A DNA stretch of 41,463 nt from Lentisphaerota bacterium (GTDB lineage: Bacteria > Verrucomicrobiota > Lentisphaeria > Victivallales > Victivallaceae): assembly GCA_015061745.1 (NCBI GenBank), contig SUWB01000030.1, positions 1 to 41,463 on the forward strand, read 5' to 3'. Both the position numbers and the translations under genes were made by a program. Within the stretch, counting starts at the first letter, position 1, and each line of letters begins with the position of its first letter. The notes beneath the pieces were generated by a model. The model worked only from the letters and a program-made list of their open reading frames with translations, searched no databases and had not been told where the DNA came from. This document shows, piece after piece, positions 16,877 through 24,424 of the stretch.

Positions 16877-18766
16877 TTATTTTTTCAAGTAGAGAATGGC
16901 TCCTGTTTTCTCTGCGATCGTCAAAGTGCTGTCGGCAAAGGTGCCGTTGATGCACTTTTCCACTTGCCAGGGGGCGGCGATCTCAAGGGCAGTTGTGCGG
17001 AGTTCAGTTGAATTATTTACCGCCACAACAGCCATACGGGTGTCATCAATGGGGTGTTCTGTCAGCGTGATCTGGCGGTCAGAGCGTTTGACGATACGTT
17101 TGACACCGGCTTTTTCGGCGGCGATTTCGTAAATGCGGCTGTAATGGGGAGCCTTTTCTGTAAAGGCTCCGGAAGTTCCCAATAATGAACTTTCCAATGG
17201 CGCATTGAGGAAAAGGATCTGCCCCTTACCGTACTTTGCACAGCAGAACGCAGGAGCTCCTGTTTCATCGTGGGCCAGAACTTCAGTTCCGGGGGCACTT
17301 TTTATCATCATATGGGTCGTCCGGGGAATGGTCAGATCAAGGCCCAGTTCCGGGGATTTGACCGTGGCAGGTGAGGCGGCATTGAAAAGGGTTTCAATAA
17401 TGATCCCTGTGGGCTCAAGAGGCTGGAGTCCGGCATTGTCTGAAGTGACCAGCAAGGTGGCTCCTGCCTTGATTTTTTCCAGCAATTGCAGATAACGGTG
17501 TTTGGGCATTACGCAGAAATTGTGGATGGAAGGCAGAATATAAAAGTCTGACTCCGGCAGCAGATCCCGGCACCAGACGGTGCGGATGTCGAATCCCGCC
17601 TGCTTGGCAAGGAGAAAACTCATATAGGCAAGCCCCCAGCAGTCGGTGTCCTGAGAAAGAATGACAGTGGCGTCGATCTTGTGACGGGGCAGGATGTTTT
17701 CAGAAGCGATATCGTTAAATTTTTTCATTTCAATGAGAGCGGGTTTGGGAGAACCGTCCACCCGGAGCAATCCCAGTTCCCGTTCCATTGCCACCCAGTC
17801 ATAGGGCGTCTGAGGCAGTTCTGTCTGGTCGTTGGCACACCACCACAAAGCTCCGTGGCAGCTGTGGGCATAAGCGTTCCAGTAAGCATTACGCAAATAG
17901 GCACTTGAAACAGCTTCAGAAGTATAAGTCGGGCCGAAACTGCCGATTTCTTCCACAAAGGCGGGCTTTTTGCCCATATCAGCGTAGTAAGAAGTTTCAG
18001 CTGCCGCGTGGAAAGCGTTGCGGAAGGAATACAATGGATCGACCCGGCAGTGAGGCGTAAAAGCAGGGTAGGGGTGGGTGCAGAGGATATCTGCCACTTC
18101 ACCCATAGCTGTCTGGTGGGTACGGGATGAACCGTGAAGTCCGGAAACAACAGGGCGGCTTTCATCTTCAAGTTTGATTGCAGCGGTAATGGTATTGCCC
18201 CAGAGCCACATTTCAGCATCCGTATGGTCGCCCAGACAGTTGCATTCATTGCCCCAGTCCCAGGCAACGATGGCGGGTTCATTTTTCAGATTTTTGACGA
18301 AACAGCGGACAAAACGGACCTGCCACTGGATTACAACAGGATCGGTCAGCAGATTGCGCCGTTCAAAGGCGGTGGGGATGTACATACGTCCGGACATCCA
18401 ACCGGTGATCAGACCGACGAGCAATTTAAGGTTGTACTGTTGAGCCAGCCGGGCAAAGTGATGAAATCTGTCAAGCATAACAGGATCAACGGCGGCTCTG
18501 CCTGTTTCCGTATCAGGCAGGGGAACTTCACCCATACGGTATTCCTCAAAGACCTGACCGCATCTTGAGTGTTCTGTCAAGGGCTGAAAATCGGGCCACA
18601 GGGGAAAACAACGCAAAACCGTGACCCCGTGGTCAGAAAGCTGCTTGAAATCCCGTTCAATGGCAGCGGGATCCCATTTGCGCCACATAAAAGTCCCCGC
18701 ATTGGAGGCCCAGTAATTACAGCCGGAAAAAAAGACTTTGCCGTCTGAAAAGATATTTGTATCCAT
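16877..18766 (-). CDS. GH5-like clan-A glycoside hydrolase, cytoplasmic
   Basis: Predicted 629-residue retaining glycosidase. The N-terminal TIM barrel (about 1-340) resembles family 5/mannanase-type enzymes. WDWGNECN places the acid/base at E174 and FVEEIGSFG the nucleophile at E272 or E273, at the ends of strands 4 and 7. The C-terminal part (about 350-560) looks like the trimerisation-type Rossmann domain of family 42 beta-galactosidases, with a small beta domain at the end. There is no signal peptide, so it probably acts on imported oligosaccharides. The start has AAGGA seven bases upstream and a promoter about 30-60 bp upstream. It is monocistronic: a minus-strand terminator lies behind the promoter at 18851. 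The substrate is unknown; beta-mannoside or beta-galactoside is plausible. Confidence 0.75.
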   Translation of the reverse strand: MDTNIFSDGKVFFSGCNYWASNAGTFMWRKWDPAAIERDFKQLSDHGVTVLRCFPLWPDFQPLTEHSRCGQVFEEYRMGEVPLPDTETGRAAVDPVMLDRFHHFARLAQQYNLKLLVGLITGWMSGRMYIPTAFERRNLLTDPVVIQWQVRFVRCFVKNLKNEPAIVAWDWGNECNCLGDHTDAEMWLWGNTITAAIKLEDESRPVVSGLHGSSRTHQTAMGEVADILCTHPYPAFTPHCRVDPLYSFRNAFHAAAETSYYADMGKKPAFVEEIGSFGPTYTSEAVSSAYLRNAYWNAYAHSCHGALWWCANDQTELPQTPYDWVAMERELGLLRVDGSPKPALIEMKKFNDIASENILPRHKIDATVILSQDTDCWGLAYMSFLLAKQAGFDIRTVWCRDLLPESDFYILPSIHNFCVMPKHRYLQLLEKIKAGATLLVTSDNAGLQPLEPTGIIIETLFNAASPATVKSPELGLDLTIPRTTHMMIKSAPGTEVLAHDETGAPAFCCAKYGKGQILFLNAPLESSLLGTSGAFTEKAPHYSRIYEIAAEKAGVKRIVKRSDRQITLTEHPIDDTRMAVVAVNNSTELRTTALEIAAPWQVEKCINGTFADSTLTIAEKTGAILYLKK

Positions 18767-18797
18767 TTTTAATTCCTTAAATTTTAGTCAACGGCAT

Positions 18798-18826
18798 ACT
18801 TTACACCTTAAAAAGAAATATTGCAA
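18798..18826 (-). promoter_or_regulatory. Promoter of the GH5-like gene
   Basis: On the minus strand TTGCAA (18821-18826), 17 bp, TAAAGT (18798-18803), about 30 bp before the start codon. Confidence 0.7.
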
Positions 18827-18849
18827 ATAAAAAAAGCTTCAATCACAGA

Positions 18850-18879
18850 AAAAAAAGCACATCGCAGAAACGATGTGCT
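18850..18879 (-). terminator. Terminator after the small secreted paralogs
   Basis: Perfect 9-bp stem (18856-18864 with 18871-18879), 6-nt loop, and a run of T on the minus strand (18849-18855). It lies 20 bp past the 18900 gene. Confidence 0.9.
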
Positions 18880-18899
18880 CAAGGGAAAACAAGAACAAT

Positions 18900-19439
18900 T
18901 TATTTGTTGATCAGTTTAAAGTTGCTGACAGTGAACTTGAAGTTTTCACCGTGCTTGTAGTGGACTTCGCTGATGTTGAAGCCGATTCCGGAAACATTGG
19001 CAAGATCAGCTACCTTGTTGAGAGGCAGAACGACCTTGTTGACACTGTTGTTTTTCAAGGCAGGCACGGGAATGGTAATGGAAGTAGCCTTTTTGTCCTG
19101 AGGTTTTTTCCAGAAAACGTGGAAGGTCAGAGGATATTTGGCAGTCTTACCGGTGAATTCCAGTTTGAGATCAAAAGAAATGGCTTTGGCTTTGCTCCAG
19201 TCTTTTTCCTGAGCCTGGAATTTACGCATATAAAGCCGGGGCCAGCCAACGAAATAGCCTTTCTGACCGCCTTTGTGATCGACGGGCATATTGACCACCA
19301 GGGCAGTTGCTTCTGTTTTTGCGGTACATTCAGCAATTTCCCAGCGTTTGACATCAGCGGTAAACTTTGACAGATCGGCTGCTGACAGAGAGATGCTTCC
19401 GGCTGCGGCCACGGCAACGAGAGTACGAAAGATTTTCAT
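18900..19439 (-). CDS. Small secreted CBM-like protein, paralog 2
   Basis: Predicted 179-residue exported protein of unknown function. A signal peptide covers about residues 1-20, ending in SLSAAD. The rest is predicted beta-rich, with alternating hydrophobic and charged segments, and ends in FKLINK. The fold suggests a jelly-roll carbohydrate-binding or glycan-recognition domain, but I see no diagnostic motif. It is a close paralog of the protein encoded 20 bp upstream at 19460-19996: both share GWPRLY/GWPRIY, KDWSKAKA, KLEFTGK, HYKHG/RYKHG and a final F-LINK. It is the last gene of the unit, before the terminator at 18850. Confidence 0.7.
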   Translation of the reverse strand: MKIFRTLVAVAAAGSISLSAADLSKFTADVKRWEIAECTAKTEATALVVNMPVDHKGGQKGYFVGWPRLYMRKFQAQEKDWSKAKAISFDLKLEFTGKTAKYPLTFHVFWKKPQDKKATSITIPVPALKNNSVNKVVLPLNKVADLANVSGIGFNISEVHYKHGENFKFTVSNFKLINK

Positions 19440-19459
19440 TTTTTCTTTTCCTTTTTCAG

Positions 19460-19996
19460 TTATTTGTTTATAAGTTTGAAATCACTGACTGTGAATTTGA
19501 CATTGTCTCCGTGTTTGTATCTTTGCTCAGAAATGAAAAAACCGAAGGCTGTTACATTGTTGAGATTTTTGATTTTATCCAGAGGCAGAATCACATCAAC
19601 GGTTTTGTTGTTGACTAATCCTTTTATATCGGGTGAATAGGCAATGGACTTGGCATCTTTGGGGCCCTGGGTGCGGATCTGGAGGAAAATGGGCTGTTTA
19701 GCCGATTTACCGGTAAATTCCAGTTTCATCTTAAAAGTGAGTGCTTTGGCTTTGCTCCAATCTTTTTCAGCAGCAGAGAGTTTCAAAAGATAAATGCGGG
19801 GCCAGCCGACAGGGTACTTTTTTTCGCCTGTTTTGTAGTCAACAGGCATATTGACGGTCATTGCCTTGCCGGTTTGCACAACGGTACATTCCGCAGGACT
19901 CCAGCGTTTGATTTCAGTGACCTTAGAAAGGTCTGCCGCTGAAAGAGCCATAGTTCCGGCGGTTGCACAAGCAAGAAAGAATCGTGTGAATTTCAT
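19460..19996 (-). CDS. Small secreted CBM-like protein, paralog 1
   Basis: Predicted 178-residue exported protein, tandem paralog of the 18900-19439 product. It has a signal peptide of about 20 residues (ALSAAD end) and a single beta-rich domain with GWPRIY, KDWSKAKA, KLEFTGK and RYKHGDN. No cysteines or catalytic motif stand out. The start has AAGGAGTT just upstream. It begins only 21 bp after the stop codon of the M24 peptidase and so is likely read from that promoter, unless a promoter hides inside the peptidase gene. The mixed pairing with a peptidase is odd, as these small proteins look sugar-related. Function is unassigned. Confidence 0.7.
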   Translation of the reverse strand: MKFTRFFLACATAGTMALSAADLSKVTEIKRWSPAECTVVQTGKAMTVNMPVDYKTGEKKYPVGWPRIYLLKLSAAEKDWSKAKALTFKMKLEFTGKSAKQPIFLQIRTQGPKDAKSIAYSPDIKGLVNNKTVDVILPLDKIKNLNNVTAFGFFISEQRYKHGDNVKFTVSDFKLINK

Positions 19997-20017
19997 TTTT
20001 AACTCCTTGTTTTTGGG

Positions 20018-21118
20018 TTACTCGATGATAAATTGATCCTCAATTTCAGTCAGAGTGACAGCTTTGCCCTCTTCATTGAGGTAAATCATATCTTCAAGAC
20101 GGATCCCGCCTTTGTCGGGATAGTAAAGTCCCGGTTCATCGGTGACGACGATCCCCGGTTTCAAAGGCGTATGGGTGCGGGGATTGAGCCGGGGAAACTC
20201 GTGGATATCCAAGCCCACCCCGTGACCGAGGCCGTGGAAGAAGCCATAATCTCCCTTGTCGGAACATCCGGTGGTAAAACCCCGTTTTGCCAATATGTTT
20301 TCGGCACATTTGTGGATCTCTGAGGGAATCGCTCCCGGCCGGATACACTCTTTGGTAAATTCCCGGGCTTCAAAAACGGCATCGTAGGCTTTACGCATAA
20401 AGTCAGAGGGGGTTCCTTTGACCACGGTACGGGTCAGGTCGCCCCAGTAGCCTGTTGCTGCGGATCTCGGAAAAATGTCCAGCACAATGGGATAATCTGC
20501 CGGAAGAACGCCGCTGCCTGTGTTGTGAGGTTGCGCCGCCTGCAATCCGCCTGCACAAATGGTATCTTCGGCGATCATTCCCAGACGGAGCATCGTGCAG
20601 TCAATTTCAGCCCGGAGTATTTCAGAGGTGAGAGGTTTGCCCTGCCAGACCAGAGTGCGTTCTCTGGAAATACCGCTTTCCCGGAGCACTTCAATGGCTC
20701 TGCGGCATCCGGCTTCGGCGGCCCTCAGGGAGGCTGTGATTTTTTGAACTTCACGGAGCGTTTTGAATTCCCGCCGGGGATAAAGGCGTGCTTCAGAAAT
20801 TTCAAGGTTGATCCCTGCTTCTTTGATTTTTTCAGCCATACCCACAGGGAAACTGTCGGGCACGACAACAGTGTTGACTTCACAAAGAGAGCAGAGTTCT
20901 TTGATCGTTTCCAAATGGGACGCCCCTGAACGCCGGACTTCAACGCCCGGAATGACAGAGGCAACAGCCCGGTTGTATTCAAGGGCAGACACCGCACAGA
21001 TTTTTCGTGTCCCGCACTCCATATAAAGGAAGTTGTCAGGAGCGGAAAATCCGCTTGCATAACGCATATCTGTGACGTTTGAACCGTCTCCGAGGAGCAA
21101 TACTGCTTTTTTGTCCAT
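20018..21118 (-). CDS. pepQ: M24 aminopeptidase P/Xaa-Pro dipeptidase-like
   Basis: Predicted 366-residue cytoplasmic metallopeptidase of family M24, which cleaves Xaa-Pro bonds. The N-terminal creatinase-like domain (about 1-120) precedes the pita-bread catalytic domain. Ligands are visible: LDIFPRS (Asp), GDLTRT (Asp), HGLGHGVGLDIHE (His), TDEPGLY (Glu) and RLEDM (Glu). The promoter at 21166 diverges from plsY. The gene is the first of a run with the two small secreted proteins. It is well conserved; whether it prefers dipeptides or longer peptides cannot be said, so the symbol is by resemblance. Confidence 0.88.
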   Translation of the reverse strand: MDKKAVLLLGDGSNVTDMRYASGFSAPDNFLYMECGTRKICAVSALEYNRAVASVIPGVEVRRSGASHLETIKELCSLCEVNTVVVPDSFPVGMAEKIKEAGINLEISEARLYPRREFKTLREVQKITASLRAAEAGCRRAIEVLRESGISRERTLVWQGKPLTSEILRAEIDCTMLRLGMIAEDTICAGGLQAAQPHNTGSGVLPADYPIVLDIFPRSAATGYWGDLTRTVVKGTPSDFMRKAYDAVFEAREFTKECIRPGAIPSEIHKCAENILAKRGFTTGCSDKGDYGFFHGLGHGVGLDIHEFPRLNPRTHTPLKPGIVVTDEPGLYYPDKGGIRLEDMIYLNEEGKAVTLTEIEDQFIIE

Positions 21119-21136
21119 AAAAAATTATAACTTTAT

Positions 21137-21165
21137 TTGCATTTTCTAAACTTGTCTTGTACATT
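21137..21165 (+). promoter_or_regulatory. Promoter of plsY
   Basis: TTGCAT (21137-21142), 17 bp, TACATT (21160-21165). Its -10 box directly abuts the -10 box of the divergent pepQ promoter, so the two polymerases probably compete. Confidence 0.7.
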
Positions 21166-21193
21166 AAGATAGTGCCAAAAAAAATTTTTTCAA
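21166..21193 (-). promoter_or_regulatory. Promoter of pepQ and the small secreted paralogs
   Basis: On the minus strand TTGAAA (21188-21193), 16 bp, TATCTT (21166-21171), face to face with the plsY promoter. Confidence 0.7.
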
Positions 21194-21204
21194 GAGGAAA
21201 AACT

Positions 21205-21855
21205 ATGAATGAAGCAATATTTATAATAATTTTCGCCTTTTTGCTCGGCGGGATCCCTTCCGGGCTGCTGATTGCCAGGCGTTACGGAATTGATATCAGA
21301 ACCGTTGGATCCTGCAATACAGGGGCCACCAATGTGACCCGTTGCGTCGGGAAGGGGCCGGGGATCTTTTGTTTTGTATGCGACTTTCTCAAAGGAGCGA
21401 TCCCCGTGTTTGTTGCAATGAAGTTTTCCCCTCTGGCCTGGGTCGCAATTGCCGCTTTTGCGGCGGCTGTTGCGGGACATATGTTCCCTGTTTACCTTAA
21501 TTTCAAAGGCGGAAAAGGTGTTGCAACTGCTGCCGGCGGTGCTTTTGCCATTGCTCCTTTGCCCCTTTTGGCGGCATTGCTTATCTGGTATGTGGTGTTT
21601 CGTATTTCGCGGTATGTATCTCTCGCCAGCATTATTGCTGCTGTTGCTCTGCCGTTGGGAGCGTTGGGACTGCGGATTTTCTGCAATCCTGTCAGTGCGC
21701 CTTTTTACTTGCGGGTGCAGACAGTGACCGTGATCGCCTTTGCTGTGATCGGAGCTTTGGCAGTCTACCGTCACCGTTCCAATATCGTCCGGCTGCTGAA
21801 CGGTACCGAGAGCCGCTTTGAGAAAAAGGGCAAAACAGAAGAAAAAGCTCAATAA
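21205..21855 (+). CDS. plsY: Glycerol-3-phosphate acyltransferase PlsY
   Basis: Predicted 216-residue inner-membrane enzyme that transfers an acyl group from acyl-phosphate to glycerol-3-phosphate, the first step of phospholipid synthesis. The hallmark motifs are GGIPSGLLIAR, GSCNTGATNVTR and GGKGVATAAG, in the usual order, between hydrophobic helices. The start is set by AAGAGGAAA, with ATG at 21205; an in-frame upstream start lacks a site and would lie in the promoter region. Length fits the family. It runs toward the histidine kinase with only 7 bp between stop codons; I see no obvious terminator. Confidence 0.95.
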   Translation: MNEAIFIIIFAFLLGGIPSGLLIARRYGIDIRTVGSCNTGATNVTRCVGKGPGIFCFVCDFLKGAIPVFVAMKFSPLAWVAIAAFAAAVAGHMFPVYLNFKGGKGVATAAGGAFAIAPLPLLAALLIWYVVFRISRYVSLASIIAAVALPLGALGLRIFCNPVSAPFYLRVQTVTVIAFAVIGALAVYRHRSNIVRLLNGTESRFEKKGKTEEKAQ

Positions 21856-21862
21856 AAGATAT

Positions 21863-23455
21863 TTACCTGTGCAGGGGGATCGTTACGGTAAAAACGGAGC
21901 CTTCCCCCTGAGTGGAAGCCAGATCAATTTCCCAGTGGTGGGCCTTGACAATGGCCTTGACCAGAGAAAGTCCCAATCCGTTGCCCTGTAAGTGGCGGCT
22001 GGCATCGCTGCGGAAAAATCTTTTGAAGACCAGAGCCTGTTCCTCTTGGGGGATTCCGCATCCGGAATCGGCCACAGAGAGTTTGATTTTGTCCCCTTCA
22101 ATACGCAGATCAAGAGCGGCAAAGCCTCTTTCTGTGAATTTCAGGGCATTGCCCAGCAGATTGGAAAGAAGCCGCTGAAACATCTTTTTGTCTGCTTCTA
22201 TGAATATCTCTTTGTCCGGAATCCGGACTGTAAAGTCAAGGCCTTTGTCTTCAAAAGCCACCTGCATAAATTCACAAAAATCAGCTGTCACGGCAACAAT
22301 ATCCATCTTGCTCAACTGCAAAGCCTGAGGCGTTGCATTGGTGCGTGAAATATCCATTATGGTGTTGACCAATTCTTTGAGGCGTGAAATTTCCTCTGCA
22401 ACAGAAGCACAGTCGCTCCGCATATCTTCAGGAAGATCTTTTCTGGTCAAAATAAGCTCAACTGTACCGGCAATCCGGGTGAGGGGCGTCCGCAAATCGT
22501 GAGCAACATTGTCAGAAACAGTACGTAATTCCTTGAGCAGATTTTCAGTTCTTTCATTCATCGCGTTAAAGGTCGCTGTCAATTCCTGGATTTCCCGGTC
22601 GTGGTCAGTGGATTCTCTGAGGCGGTAACTGTAATCTCCGGCAGAGATCCTGTTCATAGCCAGAGTCGTTTCTTTGACGCCCCTGATAAACCGGCGGGTC
22701 AGAAGCCAGGCGATAATGGTTCCGGCAAGTGTCATACAGCCCAGCACGATGGCTCCCACTGAGGTGATATCCGCCAGATAGGCAAGCCGTTGGCTCAGGC
22801 CGGTGGCGATAATAAGTTTCCGGCCGTCTGCAAGGGGAAACAGGGTGTAACGGAATTTGTCAACGTTGGCAGGGAAAGAGTGCTGCTGCATTATTTTTCT
22901 GATTTTTGACGGAATTGCCCCTTGATGGGATTCCAGAAAGAGGGTGTTGTCTTTTTCCAGAATGGCGATTCCGAAATTTTCCTGTCCCCGGTTGAGGAGC
23001 AGATTGGAAAAGTAATTGCGTAAACTGTTTTTGTTGTGTTCCGGATAGATCTTTTTGCGGAATATTCCGCCATTGGCAAGGATACGCATTTCATAGTATT
23101 CGCTGCCTTGCAGAACAAAGGCCGTATAGTAACGTGTTTTGTCTTGAGGGGTTGTGCCGCCGAAGCGGTAGCCGGCAAAGATCACTTTGGAGTCCGGATA
23201 TTTTTCTTCAAGGAGCACTCTTTCTTTTTCCGGATATTGGTCTCCGTGGAGAATTTCGTTGAAACTTCCGATCCGGCGACCGAGGATATAAAGTTCTGCG
23301 GCCCGTTTGGCAATTTGCCGGGCATTGGCATCATAGGCGTTGTTAAGGAGATTATAAACCAGGTAGGAACACAAGGTCATAATCGCCAGACAGGAAACAA
23401 AAAACAAAAGAGCATAGCTCAGAGCAAGGCGGGTTTTCAGGGAGTTGCGGAACAT
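21863..23455 (-). CDS. Sensor histidine kinase
   Basis: Predicted 530-residue inner-membrane sensor kinase. Transmembrane segments at about 11-36 and 230-253 enclose a periplasmic sensor domain of about 190 residues. A HAMP linker follows, then HisKA with phospho-acceptor H319 in NVAHDLRTP, and an ATP-binding domain with NLLGNALKF (N box), DSGCGIP (G1) and GNGLGLSLV (G2). It starts 3 bp after its partner response regulator at 23459 and is coupled to it. The overall form resembles metal- or envelope-stress sensors of the CusS type, but the sensor domain has no signature I recognise, so the signal is unknown. Confidence 0.92.
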   Translation of the reverse strand: MFRNSLKTRLALSYALLFFVSCLAIMTLCSYLVYNLLNNAYDANARQIAKRAAELYILGRRIGSFNEILHGDQYPEKERVLLEEKYPDSKVIFAGYRFGGTTPQDKTRYYTAFVLQGSEYYEMRILANGGIFRKKIYPEHNKNSLRNYFSNLLLNRGQENFGIAILEKDNTLFLESHQGAIPSKIRKIMQQHSFPANVDKFRYTLFPLADGRKLIIATGLSQRLAYLADITSVGAIVLGCMTLAGTIIAWLLTRRFIRGVKETTLAMNRISAGDYSYRLRESTDHDREIQELTATFNAMNERTENLLKELRTVSDNVAHDLRTPLTRIAGTVELILTRKDLPEDMRSDCASVAEEISRLKELVNTIMDISRTNATPQALQLSKMDIVAVTADFCEFMQVAFEDKGLDFTVRIPDKEIFIEADKKMFQRLLSNLLGNALKFTERGFAALDLRIEGDKIKLSVADSGCGIPQEEQALVFKRFFRSDASRHLQGNGLGLSLVKAIVKAHHWEIDLASTQGEGSVFTVTIPLHR

Positions 23456-23458
23456 TTT

Positions 23459-24127
23459 TTATTCCAGAATGTAACCGATACCCCGGACGGTGTGGATCAA
23501 TTCACGATCAAAAGGTTTGTCTACTTTTTCCCGGAGTTTGTAGATGCGTGTTTCAAGCACATTGGTCTGAGGATCGAAGTTGTATTCCCAGACGTGCTCC
23601 ATAATCATCGTTTTTGTGACCACTCTGCCGCTGTTCCGCACCAAATATTCCAGCAGATCATATTCTCTGGGGGGGAGTTCTATTTTTTCTCCGGCACGGA
23701 CAACTTTGCGGGTCAGCAGATTTATGGTCAGATCGGCCACCGTGAGGGTAGTCGGTTCGGCACTCATCGTAGAACGGCGGAGCTGAGCCTGGATATTGGC
23801 AAGGAGTTCGGTGACGGAAAAGGGTTTTTCCAAATATAAATCGCCGCCTGAATGGAGGCCCCGCACTTTGTCGTCAAGGGAATTCCGGGCACTGAGAATG
23901 ATAATGGGAACTGTGATCTGGGCCTGTCTGATGTTTTCAATAACAGTGAACCCGTCGATCAGAGGAAGCATCAAGTCAATGATCGCCAGATCAAAGGTTT
24001 CTGTTTTTGCGGTCATCAGACCTGTTCTGCCGTCGGCGGCGTGGATCGTTGTATAGCCCGCTTCTTTCAGGGCTTTCAGCAGAAAATCCGCTGTTTTTTT
24101 GTCATCTTCTATAACCAGTATCTTCAT
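23459..24127 (-). CDS. OmpR/PhoB-family response regulator
   Basis: Predicted 222-residue DNA-binding regulator. The receiver domain (1-115) has the acidic pocket at IEDD, phosphorylated Asp51 in DLAIIDLML, and Lys101. The segment before the lysine reads GGDLYLEKPF rather than the usual GADDYLxKPF. The winged-helix output domain (125-222) contains LPPREYDLLEYL and the TVRGIGYIL wing. The start at 24127 (MKILVIEDD) is chosen over a form 17 residues longer because GAGGAAC lies just before it. The operon promoter is at 24188. The divergent membrane glycosyltransferase at 24425 is a natural candidate target, but that is inference. Confidence 0.93.
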   Translation of the reverse strand: MKILVIEDDKKTADFLLKALKEAGYTTIHAADGRTGLMTAKTETFDLAIIDLMLPLIDGFTVIENIRQAQITVPIIILSARNSLDDKVRGLHSGGDLYLEKPFSVTELLANIQAQLRRSTMSAEPTTLTVADLTINLLTRKVVRAGEKIELPPREYDLLEYLVRNSGRVVTKTMIMEHVWEYNFDPQTNVLETRIYKLREKVDKPFDRELIHTVRGIGYILE

Positions 24128-24187
24128 AAAAGTTCCTCTTGGCTGAATGCCGGAAAAAAAGCTGATTTCTCCTCTCAACTTTCATAT

Positions 24188-24216
24188 ACTATACATCCGT
24201 TCCGGGGATATTGCAA
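24188..24216 (-). promoter_or_regulatory. Promoter of the two-component system
   Basis: On the minus strand TTGCAA (24211-24216), 17 bp, TATAGT (24188-24193). No clear operator is seen nearby. Confidence 0.75.
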
Positions 24217-24353
24217 ATAAAATAAGAGTGAAAGAATGAAATGGAGCGGTGGGGCTAATATGTTGAGTATTATATTGATAGCAATGAAAATAAAAAAGTT
24301 TAAGATAACTAAAAAGTGTAAAAAACAACTATTTTCCGGTAATTCCGCTGTGC

Positions 24354-24359
24354 TATATT
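24354..24359 (+). promoter_or_regulatory. Possible -10 box of the membrane glycosyltransferase
   Basis: TATATT at 24354-24359 is well placed for a 50-60 base leader, but the -35 region 17 bp upstream is poor. Such a promoter often needs an activator; the divergent response regulator is a candidate. Confidence 0.4.
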
Positions 24360-24424
24360 ATGCAGCAGAGTAAAGTATGAAGATGTCAAGAAAGAGGCAA
24401 ATTGCATTACGGGGAGTGTTTTCT

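Noticed and set aside
21190-21852. 220-codon minus-strand frame opposite plsY
   Set aside because: plsY is unmistakable; the antisense protein is Ser/Arg/Gln-rich with no motif.
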